Counted from the stretch's first letter, positions 42,651 to 51,121 are shown. The stretch: DNA of 64,000 nucleotides from JAAYBF01 sp963715445 (GCA_963715445.1 OY970240.1:2108001-2172000), one strand, 5' to 3'. The notes: a model not told the origin generated them from the sequence alone. Program-made: numbers and translations.

Positions 42651-44167
42651 AGAGCAGCCCCACCCCGAACGTCGAGCCCGCGACCGCAGGCCTGCGCGAG
42701 CAGCCGACCTTGATCCTCGGCGCCGGCCCCGCCGGCCTGACCGCCGGGTACCTGCTCGCCAAGCAGGGCTTCCCGGTGATCGTCTTCGAGGCTGAGGACC
42801 AGGTCGGCGGCATCGCCAAGACCGAGGTCCGCGACGGGCCGGGCGGCGAGTACCGCTTCGACCTCGGCGGCCATCGCTTCTTCACGAAGGTCCAGGAGGT
42901 CGACGACCTCTGGCACGAGATCATGCGCGAGGAGTTCCTGCTCCGCCCGCGCATGTCGCGCATCTACTGGCACAAGAAGTACCTCGACTACCCGCTGCGC
43001 GGCGCGGACGTGTTCAAGAAGCTCGGCCCGTTCGAGCTGACGCGCTGCATGCTGTCCTACTTCTGGGCGCAGATAAAGCCCAAGGGCCGCGAGGACACCT
43101 TCGAGCAGTGGGTGTCCAACCGCTTCGGCAAGCGCCTCTTCAACCTCTTCTTCAAGTCCTACACCGAGAAGCTCTGGGGTGTCCGCACCTCGGAGATCCG
43201 CGCCGAGTGGGCCGCCCAGAGGATCAAGGGCCTGTCCTTCTTCAGCGCCGCGAAGTCCGCCTTCTTCGGCAACAAGGGCAACGAGATCAAGAGCCTGATC
43301 TCGGAGTTCCACTACCCCCGCTACGGCCCCGGCCAGATGTGGGAGACGATGACCGACGACATCGAGAAGCTGGGCGGCCAGGTGCTGCTCAACACTCCCG
43401 TCGAGAAGCTCGTCTTCGATGAAGGCCGCATCCGCAAGGTGATCGCCGGCGGCAAGGAGTACGAGTCCAACTACGTCGTCTCCTCGCTTCCGCTGCGCAA
43501 CGTCATCGGGATGGCCGAGCCGCGTCCCAAGCCCGAGGTCATCGCCGCCGCGAAGGGGATCCGCTACCGCGACTTCCTGACCATCTCGCTGGTGCTCGAC
43601 GGGGAGGACCTCTTCCCGGACAACTGGATCTACATCCACGAGCCCGACGTCGAGGTCGGCCGCATCCAGAACTTCCGCTCCTGGAGCCCGTGGATGGTCC
43701 CGGACCCCACGAAGGCCTGCATCGGCATGGAGTACTTCTGCTTCGCCGGTGACGAGCTGTGGGAGATGGACGACGAGAAGCTCGTCGAGTTGGGCATGAA
43801 GGAGCTCGAGCAGCTCGGCCTGGCGACTCCCGACAAGCTGGAGTTCGGCTTCGCCACCCGCGTGCCGAAGGCCTACCCGATGTACGACATGGACTACGGG
43901 GACCGCATCGTCGCGATCCGCAGCTTCCTCGACGGCATCGAGAACATGCAGCAGGTCGGCCGCAACGGCCTGCACCGCTACAACAACTCGGACCACTCGA
44001 TGCTGACCGCCATGCGCGCGGTCGACAACATGGTCAAGGGCACCGAGCACGACATCTGGGCCGTGAACGCCGAGTCGGCGTACCACGAGGAAGAGACCCA
44101 GGACGAGCAGCAGCCCTACATCGAGGCGCCCGAGACTGCCGCACAGAAGGCCCCCCTCAACCACTGA
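42638..44167 (+). CDS. FAD-dependent oxidoreductase, UDP-galactopyranose mutase / amine-oxidase-like
   Basis: A 509-residue flavoprotein. The N-terminal FAD-binding motif is LILGAGPAGLTAGYLLAK, followed by VFEAEDQVGGIAKTE and FDLGGHRFFTKVQEV; a C-terminal region has RNGLHRYNNSDHSMLTAM. The GGHRFFTK family is common in glycan clusters and is related to UDP-galactopyranose mutase and protoporphyrinogen-oxidase-like enzymes. A role in making or remodelling a nucleotide sugar is likely but unproven. GTG 42638 overlaps the GT39 stop. A 57-bp dispersed repeat starts at its TGA. Confidence 0.78.
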   Translation: MSESQSSPTPNVEPATAGLREQPTLILGAGPAGLTAGYLLAKQGFPVIVFEAEDQVGGIAKTEVRDGPGGEYRFDLGGHRFFTKVQEVDDLWHEIMREEFLLRPRMSRIYWHKKYLDYPLRGADVFKKLGPFELTRCMLSYFWAQIKPKGREDTFEQWVSNRFGKRLFNLFFKSYTEKLWGVRTSEIRAEWAAQRIKGLSFFSAAKSAFFGNKGNEIKSLISEFHYPRYGPGQMWETMTDDIEKLGGQVLLNTPVEKLVFDEGRIRKVIAGGKEYESNYVVSSLPLRNVIGMAEPRPKPEVIAAAKGIRYRDFLTISLVLDGEDLFPDNWIYIHEPDVEVGRIQNFRSWSPWMVPDPTKACIGMEYFCFAGDELWEMDDEKLVELGMKELEQLGLATPDKLEFGFATRVPKAYPMYDMDYGDRIVAIRSFLDGIENMQQVGRNGLHRYNNSDHSMLTAMRAVDNMVKGTEHDIWAVNAESAYHEEETQDEQQPYIEAPETAAQKAPLNH

Positions 44168-44240
44168 GGGCCGGATGGCCGTCGCCTGGCGGTGTCCTCG
44201 GTCGCTCGTGGGCTGGCGCCCACGTCGCTCCCTGCGTCCT
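44165..44240 (+). repeat. Copy A of a dispersed 57-bp repeat beginning at a stop codon
   Basis: The stop TGA and GGGCC (44165-44172) match copy B at 51057-51064. After an 11-base insertion, 44184-44240 matches 51065-51121 in 56 of 57 bases. Inside is a 7-bp hairpin CGTGGGC-TGGC-GCCCACG (44207-44224). Being non-coding and 3' of two unrelated genes, it looks like a REP/terminator-type element. Confidence 0.75.
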
Positions 44241-44335
44241 TGCCAGGCTCGGCCCCCGACCCTCAGTAGGTCGGGACCTACGGGCTCCCTGCATCCTGCT
44301 CTTACTTGCCTCCCGACCCTCAGTAAGTGGGTCGG
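44226..44335 (+). repeat. Two degenerate tandem hairpin units
   Basis: Two related units start GCTCCCTGC(G/A)TCCT (44228 and 44284) and end in CCCGACCCTCAGTA. The first closes as CCCGACC-7-GGTCGGG (44255-44275), the second as CCGACCC-9-GGGTCGG (44313-44335). They share their opening with the end of the dispersed repeat. The rest of the gene-free stretch up to 44455 shows nothing else. Confidence 0.55.
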
Positions 44336-44455
44336 TCAGGCGTCCAGTGGCCAGGTAGGGGGCCGCAACCTAAAGGTGTCTGCGTGGTTGTCGATAGCTG
44401 AGTCTGCGGGTCGCCGCGCCAAGACGGCGTGACGGCCTCGCGCCAACCAGCTTCG

Positions 44456-45631
44456 ATGATCCCCAAAGCCCAACGTCTACTTCTCGCCGGCATGGCTGCC
44501 GTGCTCCTCGCCCTCGCGGTGGGGTCCGGCGCCACGGTCACCGCCCAGCAGCCGATCGACCCGCGTGGAGTCGACCCGGCGCTGCCGAATCCGCTGGAGG
44601 GGGTCTCGTGGTTCATCGACAAGACCTGGGCGCCTCAGTACGAGCAGTACGCGAAGTACGTCCGGCGCGGCCAGCGCGGCAAGGCCGCGCTGATGGCGAA
44701 GATCGCCCTGCAGCCCCAGTTCAAGTGGTTCGGGCGCTGGAACGAGGGTGACAAGGGCGGCACCGAGGGCGCCGCGCGCAACTACATCGCCCGCGTGCAG
44801 GAGGAGCAGCCCGGCTCGGTGCCCCAGATAGCGATCCTGCGCCATCAGGGGAAGGCCTGCCACAAGCGCTACACCGCCGGCGGCCCGGCGGAGGACGCGC
44901 GCACGATGCGCTGGTACGACGCCTTCGCCCGCGGCCTCGGCGACGCGCGCGTCGTGATCGGGTTCGAGCCGGACTCGCTCGGGACGGTCGACTGCCTCGC
45001 CGTCAGCCGCCGCCGAGCGCGCCTGAACGTCCTGCGCTATGGCATCGACGTCCTGTCCAAGCTGCCGAACGCGACGATCTACATCGAGGCGGGCGCCTCC
45101 GACTGGGAGCCCGCCGCGCGAACCGCCAAGCAGCTCCGCTACATCGGCATCGACAAGGTCCGCGGCTTCATGCTCAACGTCACCCACGACGACTGGACCA
45201 AGGCCAACATCAAGCACGGCCTCGAGATCTCACGTGCGGTGGGCGGCAAGCACTTCATCATCAACACCGGCTCCAACGGGCGCGGGCCGGTGCACTACAT
45301 ACGCTGGATCAGCACCGATCCGCCGCGCTGGCGCCGTGCCACGGTCTTCTGCCATCCGCTCAAGCGCGGTCTCGGCATCTCGCCGACCACCGACACGCAC
45401 AGCAGCAAGGTCGACGCCTACCTCTACATCGGGCGCCCGGGCTTCTCCGGCGGCTCCTGCAACGGCGGCCCGCTGCCGATCGGCAGCTGGTGGGAGGAGT
45501 CGGCGCTGATGCACGCCCGCTATGCCACGAACTGGCTGCGCCAGCCGCGCGGCTACGCCAACGGGTGGCCCCGCGGCAAGTACTCGATCCGCCAGCTCGC
45601 GGGCGATCAGTACCGCCCGTTCGGCCGCTGA
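44456..45631 (+). CDS. Secreted glycoside hydrolase family 6 (endoglucanase/cellobiohydrolase-like)
   Basis: A 391-residue protein with a signal peptide (LLLAGMAAVLLALAVGSGAT) and a GH6 domain: VIGFEPDSLGT, carrying the likely catalytic acid Asp; NVTHDDWTKANIK; HFIINTGSNGRGPVHY; CHPLKRGLGISPTTDT; and GRPGFSGGSCNGGPL. Family enzymes hydrolyse beta-1,4-glucans with inversion. No carbohydrate-binding module is present. Next to polysaccharide genes it could trim a beta-glucan-like polymer of the cell itself, as cellulose-synthesis hydrolases do, or degrade plant cellulose. ATG 44456; GTG 44429 is an alternative. Confidence 0.83.
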   Translation: MIPKAQRLLLAGMAAVLLALAVGSGATVTAQQPIDPRGVDPALPNPLEGVSWFIDKTWAPQYEQYAKYVRRGQRGKAALMAKIALQPQFKWFGRWNEGDKGGTEGAARNYIARVQEEQPGSVPQIAILRHQGKACHKRYTAGGPAEDARTMRWYDAFARGLGDARVVIGFEPDSLGTVDCLAVSRRRARLNVLRYGIDVLSKLPNATIYIEAGASDWEPAARTAKQLRYIGIDKVRGFMLNVTHDDWTKANIKHGLEISRAVGGKHFIINTGSNGRGPVHYIRWISTDPPRWRRATVFCHPLKRGLGISPTTDTHSSKVDAYLYIGRPGFSGGSCNGGPLPIGSWWEESALMHARYATNWLRQPRGYANGWPRGKYSIRQLAGDQYRPFGR

Positions 45632-45647
45632 GAGCCTGCGCCCTGCC

Positions 45648-47300
45648 TCAGCGGCGCCCCAGCTCGCGCTCGAGCAGCGCGATCGTCTTCTCGAGCTGAG
45701 CGTCGGTCGCGTCGCGCACCGAGCTGACGCCGACCGCGCGATTCACCCTGGCATTGACGGCCCTGTGCTCCTCGCCGCTCGCCCTGGCCGCCTCCGCCAC
45801 CAGGGCGGCCCGCTGCTCCCTGAGGCGCTCGCGCCGCACGTAGGCGGGCTCGGGCTCCGGCGCGAGGTCCTCCTCCTGCTCGGCCGCTGAGCCCGCCGTG
45901 TGGCCCGGCGTCGAGTACTCGGGGCTCTCCGCGTCCGCGAACAGGTGCAGCGAGTCGCCTGGCTGGGTTGTCGAGAGGATCACGTCGTCCAGCCGGGCGC
46001 TGGAGGAGAGTGCGACGAAGCCGTCGCTGGCTGCCGCCCGGTCGGGAGGGGCGTCTCGCTCCTCGAGCTCGGGAGCGAGCTCCAGGGCGTGCCGGCGCTC
46101 CTCTTCGATGCGCCCGGCCAGCCGCTTCAGCTCGGGGTCTGCGGGAAGCAGCAGAAAGCTCATCTGTCGGCGTGGGGAGGGGGTGCGCCGCACGAAGCGG
46201 CCCACGACCTGCCGGAAGAACAGCTCCGTGCGGGCCGATGTCGCGTACACGCCGACCCGCAGGCGGGGAATGTCTACGCCCTCGCTGACCATCAGCACCG
46301 AGACGAGCCACCGCTCCGTCCCGCGCGCGAAGCGCTCGATCGCGGCCGAGGCGCCGGGGTCGTCGGACGTGACGACCGAGGGGGTCTCGCCGGCGATCCG
46401 CGCGAGCCGTCGGGCAATCGCGCGCGCATGCGCCTTGTCGGCCGCCACGATCAGGCCGCCGGCCTCGGGATGGCCGTGCGCGCGGCACTCGGAGAGCCGT
46501 GCGTCGGCGTCGCGCAGCACCTCTCCGATCCAGTCGCCGTCGGCGTCGAGCGCCGTGCGCAGCCGCCGGGCGGCCTCTTGGCGCGGGAGCGCCACGTCGA
46601 AGTCGAAGCGGCGCTCCCGACCGTCGGAGATCCACTCCATCTCGCCGCCGTAGGCGAGGAAGGTGATGGGCCGGCAGACGCCGTCGACCAGGGCGTCCGT
46701 GTAGGTGTAGGTGTGATCGGCCGCGCTGACGCCGTCGTCGTCATAGGCGATCCAGGGGATCGCCGTGTTGTCCGAGCGGAACGGCGTGCCCGACAGGAGC
46801 AGCCGGAAGGCGGCGCTCGTGAACGCGCTGGTCGCGCTGACTCCCCAGGCGGCGAGCTCCCCCATGTGGTGCGGCTCGTCGGCGAGCAGCAGCGTCCGCC
46901 GCCCCGCGCAGGCGGCCGCGTGCACCTTGGGCCCGGCGGCGACCGTCTGGTAGGTCACGGCGACGCCGTGACGGTCAGCCGGCTCGCGCCCCTCGGCGTT
47001 CGAGCGGTTCGGCTCCAGGTCGATCCCGCAGCGCGCGGCGTCGGCCGCCCACTGGCGGGCGATGTGGGTGGTCGGCGCGACGACGCAGACGCGCTCCACC
47101 AAGCCGCGCCGCAGCAGGTCGTGCGCCACGCGCAGGCCGAAGGTCGTCTTGCCGGCCGCGGGTGTGGCGGAGGCCAGGAAGTCCCCGCTTGGCGCCGTGA
47201 GCACCTTTTCGAGGGCCGCCTGCTGCCAGGCCCGCAGCGGCCGGTCGGCGGGCCAGGGTGATGGGGCGCGGGTTGCTCTGGCGGTAGAGGCGGCTTCCAT
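45648..47300 (-). CDS. Stand-alone SF2 DEAD/DEAH-box helicase
   Basis: A 550-residue helicase. Walker A ASATPAAGKTTFGLRVA, VVAPTTHIARQW (Ia), LLLADEPHHMGE (DExH), LLLSGTPFRSD (motif III), then SVLMVSEGVDIPRLRVGVYA and ELFFRQVVGRFVRR (motifs V and VI). The arrangement is that of type III restriction/RecQ-like helicases, without a nuclease or RecQ C-terminal domain; the last 100 residues are charged and coiled-coil-like. Similar proteins occur in defence loci but also alone. ATG 47300. It diverges from ribD, sharing a 24-bp palindrome in the 105-base gap. Nucleic-acid substrate is unknown. Confidence 0.78.
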   Translation of the reverse strand: MEAASTARATRAPSPWPADRPLRAWQQAALEKVLTAPSGDFLASATPAAGKTTFGLRVAHDLLRRGLVERVCVVAPTTHIARQWAADAARCGIDLEPNRSNAEGREPADRHGVAVTYQTVAAGPKVHAAACAGRRTLLLADEPHHMGELAAWGVSATSAFTSAAFRLLLSGTPFRSDNTAIPWIAYDDDGVSAADHTYTYTDALVDGVCRPITFLAYGGEMEWISDGRERRFDFDVALPRQEAARRLRTALDADGDWIGEVLRDADARLSECRAHGHPEAGGLIVAADKAHARAIARRLARIAGETPSVVTSDDPGASAAIERFARGTERWLVSVLMVSEGVDIPRLRVGVYATSARTELFFRQVVGRFVRRTPSPRRQMSFLLLPADPELKRLAGRIEEERRHALELAPELEERDAPPDRAAASDGFVALSSSARLDDVILSTTQPGDSLHLFADAESPEYSTPGHTAGSAAEQEEDLAPEPEPAYVRRERLREQRAALVAEAARASGEEHRAVNARVNRAVGVSSVRDATDAQLEKTIALLERELGRR

Positions 47301-47363
47301 CCGGGGCGCGGCACGATAGGCCGTGGACCCGTCGGAAGCGCGGTTGGGGGAGCCCCCGTTGGT

Positions 47364-47387
47364 AGGATTGACTCGCGAGTCAATCCT
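47364..47387. promoter_or_regulatory. Perfect 24-bp palindrome between helicase gene and ribD
   Basis: Half-site AGGATTGACTCG (47364-47375) is followed directly by its exact complement, CGAGTCAATCCT (47376-47387). It lies 18 bases before the ribD ATG and 63 bases before the helicase ATG. A central TTGACTCG-CGAGTCAA is of the kind bound by TetR- or MarR-family repressors, and each half could serve as a -35 element (TTGACT). No FMN riboswitch is seen, so this may be the control point of the riboflavin operon, the helicase, or both. Confidence 0.6.
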
Positions 47388-47405
47388 GGTTCGCGGCACT
47401 TTCCA

Positions 47406-48530
47406 ATGGCCCCGACGACCGCTACCGAGCGCGACGCGCGCCACCTAGAGCGAGCTATTGAGCTGGCCGTCCTGGCACGTGGCTGCACCACTCCGAACCC
47501 GCTCGTCGGCGCGGTGGTGGTGAAGGAGGATCGGACGATCGGCGAGGGCTTCCACACCCGCGCGGGCGAGCCCCACGCCGAGCGCGTGGCGCTCGACTCC
47601 TGCTCGGAGGATCCCGCGGGCGCGACTCTCTACGTGAGCCTCGAGCCGTGCTGCCACGAGGGGCGCACCCCGCCCTGCACTGACGCGATCGTCGCCGCGG
47701 GCATCTCCCGCGTCGTCGTGGCCTCCGACGATCCAACCGGCAAGGCCTCGGGCAGAGGGCTGGGCATCCTTCGCGACGAGGGCATCGCGGTGGAGATGGT
47801 CGAGGGGGACGTGGCCCACGCCGCGCGGCTCCTCAACCAGCCCTTCCGCAAGCACTCGCGGGTCGGCCGGCCGCTGGTGATCTTCAAGTCTGCGATGACC
47901 CTCGACGGGAAGGTGGCCACCCGCAGCGGCGACTCCCAGTGGATCTCCGGTGAGTCGAGCCGGGCCCGAGCTCACCGCTGGCGCGCCGAGTGCGACGCGG
48001 TGGCGGTGGGGATCCACACCGCCACGATCGACGACCCGCTGCTCACCGCCCGCATCGAGGGCGTCTCCAGTCAGCCCAGCCGGGTGGTCTTCGACTCGGA
48101 GGCGAGCCTGTCGCTCGATTCGCAGCTCGTGCGCAGCGCCACGGAGGTGCCGGTGATGCTCGTCTGTTCGCGCGCTGCGGCGCGGACCTCGGTCGATTCG
48201 CTGCGCAACGCCGGGATTGAGGTCATCGTCACCTCGGGCGAGAACGAGGCGGCCCGCGTGGCCGCGGCGCTCGACGAGCTCGGCGCGCGCGACGTCCAGT
48301 CGCTGCTCCTGGAGGGCGGTCCCCACCTCGCGGGCGTGTTCCTCGAGGCGGGCGAGATCGACGAGGCGCGGATGTTCATCGCTCCGCTGCTGGCCGGCGG
48401 CCGCGAGGCCAGAGCCGCGATAGAGGGACAGGGCGTCGAGCGCATCGGAGATGCCATGCGCGCCGTCCGCACCGATGTCGAGCGGATCGACGAGGACGTG
48501 CTGATCGTCTCCAGACTGCGGGAGTGGTGA
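47406..48530 (+). CDS. ribD: Bifunctional riboflavin deaminase/reductase
   Basis: A 374-residue two-domain enzyme. Residues about 10-150 are the deaminase with zinc motif EPHAERVAL and SLEPCCHEGRTPPCTDAI; residues about 155-374 are the reductase (VIFKSAMTLDGKVATRSGDS, LLLEGGPHLAGVF). It deaminates and then reduces the pyrimidine intermediate of riboflavin synthesis. ATG 47406. Its TGA overlaps the ribE ATG. It is the first gene of ribD-ribE-ribBA-ribH. Confidence 0.95.
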   Translation: MAPTTATERDARHLERAIELAVLARGCTTPNPLVGAVVVKEDRTIGEGFHTRAGEPHAERVALDSCSEDPAGATLYVSLEPCCHEGRTPPCTDAIVAAGISRVVVASDDPTGKASGRGLGILRDEGIAVEMVEGDVAHAARLLNQPFRKHSRVGRPLVIFKSAMTLDGKVATRSGDSQWISGESSRARAHRWRAECDAVAVGIHTATIDDPLLTARIEGVSSQPSRVVFDSEASLSLDSQLVRSATEVPVMLVCSRAAARTSVDSLRNAGIEVIVTSGENEAARVAAALDELGARDVQSLLLEGGPHLAGVFLEAGEIDEARMFIAPLLAGGREARAAIEGQGVERIGDAMRAVRTDVERIDEDVLIVSRLREW

Positions 48531-49129
48531 TGTTCACCGGCCTGGTGGAGTCCAAGGGAGCCGTGATCTCCGTCGAGCGCGACGGTGGCGGCGCGCGGAT
48601 CGCGCTGCGGGCCGCGCTGGCGGGCGAGCTCAGCAACGGCGACTCGGTCGCCGTCAACGGGGTCTGCCTGACCGCGCGCGACGTCGATGGAACGAGCTTC
48701 GGCGCCGACGTGATGGAGGAGACCCTGCGGCGCTCGTCGCTCGGCCCGCTTGCCGCGGGCGACGAGGTGAACCTCGAGCTGCCCGTTCGCGCGGGAGGGC
48801 GCCTCGGCGGCCATGTCGTGCAGGGGCACGTCGACGGCGTCGGGACCGTGGAGGAGGTGCGCGAGGAGGGCTTCGCGCGCGTCGTCCGGGTCACCCTCCC
48901 CGAGGGCCTCGACCGCTACGTCGTCGACAAGGGCTCGGTGGCCCTGGATGGGGTGTCCCTGACCGTCTCGAAGGTCGATGCGAGCGCCCTCGAGGTCTCG
49001 CTGATACCCGAGACGCTCGAGCGCACGACGTTCGGCGCTGCCGCGCCGGGCCGAGAGGTGAACATCGAGGTCGACGTGCTCGCGAAGTACGTCGAGAAGC
49101 TCCTGTCCCGTACCGTGGAGGCACAGTGA
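48530..49129 (+). CDS. ribE: Riboflavin synthase, alpha chain
   Basis: A 199-residue enzyme with two lumazine-binding repeats (FTGLVESKGAVISVERDG and, near residue 97, the second copy starting VVQGHVDGVGTVEEV), each with a VNGVCLT/LDGVSLT core. It dismutates two 6,7-dimethyl-8-ribityllumazine molecules into riboflavin. The canonical MFTGLVE N-terminus fixes ATG 48530, which overlaps the ribD stop. Its stop overlaps the GTG of ribBA. Confidence 0.95.
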   Translation: MFTGLVESKGAVISVERDGGGARIALRAALAGELSNGDSVAVNGVCLTARDVDGTSFGADVMEETLRRSSLGPLAAGDEVNLELPVRAGGRLGGHVVQGHVDGVGTVEEVREEGFARVVRVTLPEGLDRYVVDKGSVALDGVSLTVSKVDASALEVSLIPETLERTTFGAAAPGREVNIEVDVLAKYVEKLLSRTVEAQ

Positions 49130-50421
49130 ACGAGACCACCTTCAGCACCGTCGAGGACGCCATCGAGGATGTCCGTGCAGGCCGCATGGTCGTCGTCGTG
49201 GACGCCGAGGATCGCGAGAACGAGGGAGATCTGGTGCTCGCCGCCCAGTTCGCCACGCCGGAGAGCATCAACTTCATGGCCAAGGAGGCGCGCGGGCTGA
49301 TCTGCCTCGCGCTCACCCCGGAGCGCTGCGACGAGCTGGGGCTGGACCTGCTGCCGGCCAAGAACGAGTCGCATCTGGGCACCGCGTTCACCACCACGAT
49401 CGAGGCGCGCGACGGGGTGACCACGGGCATCTCCGCCGACGATCGCGCCCGCACGATCCAGGTGGCCGTCGACCCGGGCAGCAAGCCCGACGACCTCGTC
49501 CAGCCGGGCCACATGTTCCCGCTCAAGGCGAAGCCCGGCGGGGTGCTCGAGCGCACCGGGCACACCGAGGCCGCCGTCGACTTTGCCCGCCTCGCCGGCC
49601 TCAACCCGGCGGGCGTGATCTGCGAGATCCTCAACGACGACGGCACGATGGCCCGCGTGCCGGACCTGATCGGGTACTGCGAGCGCCACGACCTCAAGAT
49701 GGTCACGATCGCCGACCTGATCGCCTACCGTCGCCGGCACGACAAGCTGGTCGAGCGCGTGGTCGAGACCGGCCTGCCGACCTCATTCGGCGAGTTCCGC
49801 GCCGTGGGCTTCCGCTCGCTGGTGGACGACAAGCACCACATGGCGATGGTCAAGGGCGACGTCGACGGGGTGGAGGACGTGCTCGTGCGCGTCCACTCCG
49901 AGTGCCTGACCGGCGACGTGTTCCACTCGCTGCGCTGCGACTGCGGCCAGCAGCTCGAGGACGCGCTCGCTCGGATCGAGAAGGAGGGCAGCGGCGTGCT
50001 GCTCTACCTCTCCCAGGAGGGGCGCGGCATCGGCCTGCTCAACAAGCTGCGCGCCTACAAGCTCCAGGAGGAGGGCCTCGACACCGTCGACGCGAACCTG
50101 GAGCTCGGCCTGCCGGCCGATCTGCGCGACTACGGCATCGGCGCCCAGATCCTCGTGGACCTCGGCCTCAGCTCGATCCGGCTGCTCACCAACAACCCGA
50201 AGAAGATCGTCGGCCTCGAGGGATACGGCTTGCGCGTGACGGACCAGATCCCGATCCAGCACGAGTCGAACCCCCACAACGAGGACTACCTCCGCACCAA
50301 GGCCGAGAAGATGGGCCACCTGCTCCACCACCAGGGGCTCGCGCTCGACGAGGAGATGATCCACGAGGAGCGCCTCCAGGATCGGGCGCGCGGCAGGGGA
50401 GAGGGCACGCCCGATGCCTGA
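49126..50421 (+). CDS. ribBA: Bifunctional DHBP synthase / GTP cyclohydrolase II
   Basis: A 431-residue fusion. Residues 1-205 are 3,4-dihydroxy-2-butanone 4-phosphate synthase (DAEDRENEGDLV, HTEAAVDFARLAG). Residues about 210-400 are GTP cyclohydrolase II with zinc cysteines in SECLTGDVFHSLRCDCGQQ and the SQEGRGIGLLNKL catalytic segment. It makes both precursors of riboflavin. Both halves look intact. GTG 49126 overlaps the ribE stop; the stop overlaps the ribH start. Confidence 0.95.
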   Translation: MNETTFSTVEDAIEDVRAGRMVVVVDAEDRENEGDLVLAAQFATPESINFMAKEARGLICLALTPERCDELGLDLLPAKNESHLGTAFTTTIEARDGVTTGISADDRARTIQVAVDPGSKPDDLVQPGHMFPLKAKPGGVLERTGHTEAAVDFARLAGLNPAGVICEILNDDGTMARVPDLIGYCERHDLKMVTIADLIAYRRRHDKLVERVVETGLPTSFGEFRAVGFRSLVDDKHHMAMVKGDVDGVEDVLVRVHSECLTGDVFHSLRCDCGQQLEDALARIEKEGSGVLLYLSQEGRGIGLLNKLRAYKLQEEGLDTVDANLELGLPADLRDYGIGAQILVDLGLSSIRLLTNNPKKIVGLEGYGLRVTDQIPIQHESNPHNEDYLRTKAEKMGHLLHHQGLALDEEMIHEERLQDRARGRGEGTPDA

Positions 50422-50842
50422 CACCTGGGCGATCGCCGTCGGTCGCTTCTACGGAGATCTCGCCGAGCGGCTCGTGGAAGGCGCCGCCCGCGTCTTCGGC
50501 GAAGCCGGCGGCGCCGTCGAGGTCCACGACGTCCCAGGCGCGTTCGAATTGCCGCTTGCGGCGAAGTACTGCGCCGATTCCGGGCGCTACGCCGGTGTCG
50601 CCTGCCTCGGCGCCGTGATCCGCGGCGAGACCGACCACTACGACTTCGTCTGCTCCGAGACCGCCTCCGGGATCGCCCGCGTGTCGCTCGACACCGGCGT
50701 CCCCTGCTCGTTCGGCGTCCTCACGGTGGACACCATGGAGCAGGCTCTCGCCCGTACCGGCGGCGGCAAGCGCCACCAAGGCGAAGATGCCGCCCAAGCC
50801 GTCCTCCGCATGGCCGAGCTTCGCCGCCAACTCGCCTCCTGA
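50414..50842 (+). CDS. ribH: 6,7-dimethyl-8-ribityllumazine synthase
   Basis: A 142-residue enzyme with VPGAFELPLAAK, LGAVIRGETDHYDFVCSE and SFGVLTVDTMEQALAR, the motifs binding the substrate and phosphate. It condenses the ribityl-pyrimidine with DHBP to give lumazine, the substrate of RibE, usually inside a shell-forming oligomer. ATG 50414, inside the ribBA end. Final gene of the riboflavin operon; rpmB follows after 25 bases. Confidence 0.94.
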   Translation: MPDTWAIAVGRFYGDLAERLVEGAARVFGEAGGAVEVHDVPGAFELPLAAKYCADSGRYAGVACLGAVIRGETDHYDFVCSETASGIARVSLDTGVPCSFGVLTVDTMEQALARTGGGKRHQGEDAAQAVLRMAELRRQLAS

Positions 50843-50867
50843 CCTCGTCCTGCTAGCCTTCCGCGCC

Positions 50868-51059
50868 GTGCCGAAGGTCTGTTACTCATGCGGAAAAGGG
50901 CCTGCCTTCGGGCAGAGCCGCAGCCACTCCATGGTCGCCACCAAGCGCCGCTTCAATCCGAACCTCCAAAAGGTCCGGATCAACGTCGGTGGCACTCCCA
51001 CGCGTGAGTACGTCTGTACTCGCTGCCTCAAGGCCGGCAAAGTCCTCAAAGCCGTCTGA
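50868..51059 (+). CDS. rpmB: 50S ribosomal protein L28
   Basis: 63 residues: PKVCYSCGKGPAFGQSRSHS, VATKRRFNPNLQKVRI and YVCTRCLKAGKV. Two CxxC pairs make this the zinc-binding (C+) form of L28. GTG 50868 has TAGCCT at 50854-50859 eight bases upstream and no Shine-Dalgarno. The stop is the start of copy B of the dispersed repeat. Confidence 0.93.
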   Translation: MPKVCYSCGKGPAFGQSRSHSMVATKRRFNPNLQKVRINVGGTPTREYVCTRCLKAGKVLKAV

Positions 51060-51121
51060 GGGCCGCCTGGCGGTGTCCTCGGTCGCTCGTGGGCTAGCGC
51101 CCACGTCGCTCCCTGCGTCCT
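51057..51121 (+). repeat. Copy B of the dispersed 57-bp repeat
   Basis: It begins with the rpmB stop codon: TGAGGGCC as in copy A, then 51065-51121 matching 44184-44240 with one substitution (TAGC instead of TGGC in the hairpin loop). It lacks the 11-base insertion of copy A. The hairpin may terminate or stabilise the rib-rpmB transcript. Confidence 0.75.

Noticed and set aside
44175..44432. 85-codon open frame between the flavoprotein and GH6 genes
   Set aside because: It is made of the dispersed repeat and hairpin units; the product is low-complexity.
47301..47405. FMN riboswitch upstream of ribD
   Set aside because: The conserved RFN core sequences are absent and the gap is short; only the 24-bp palindrome is present.
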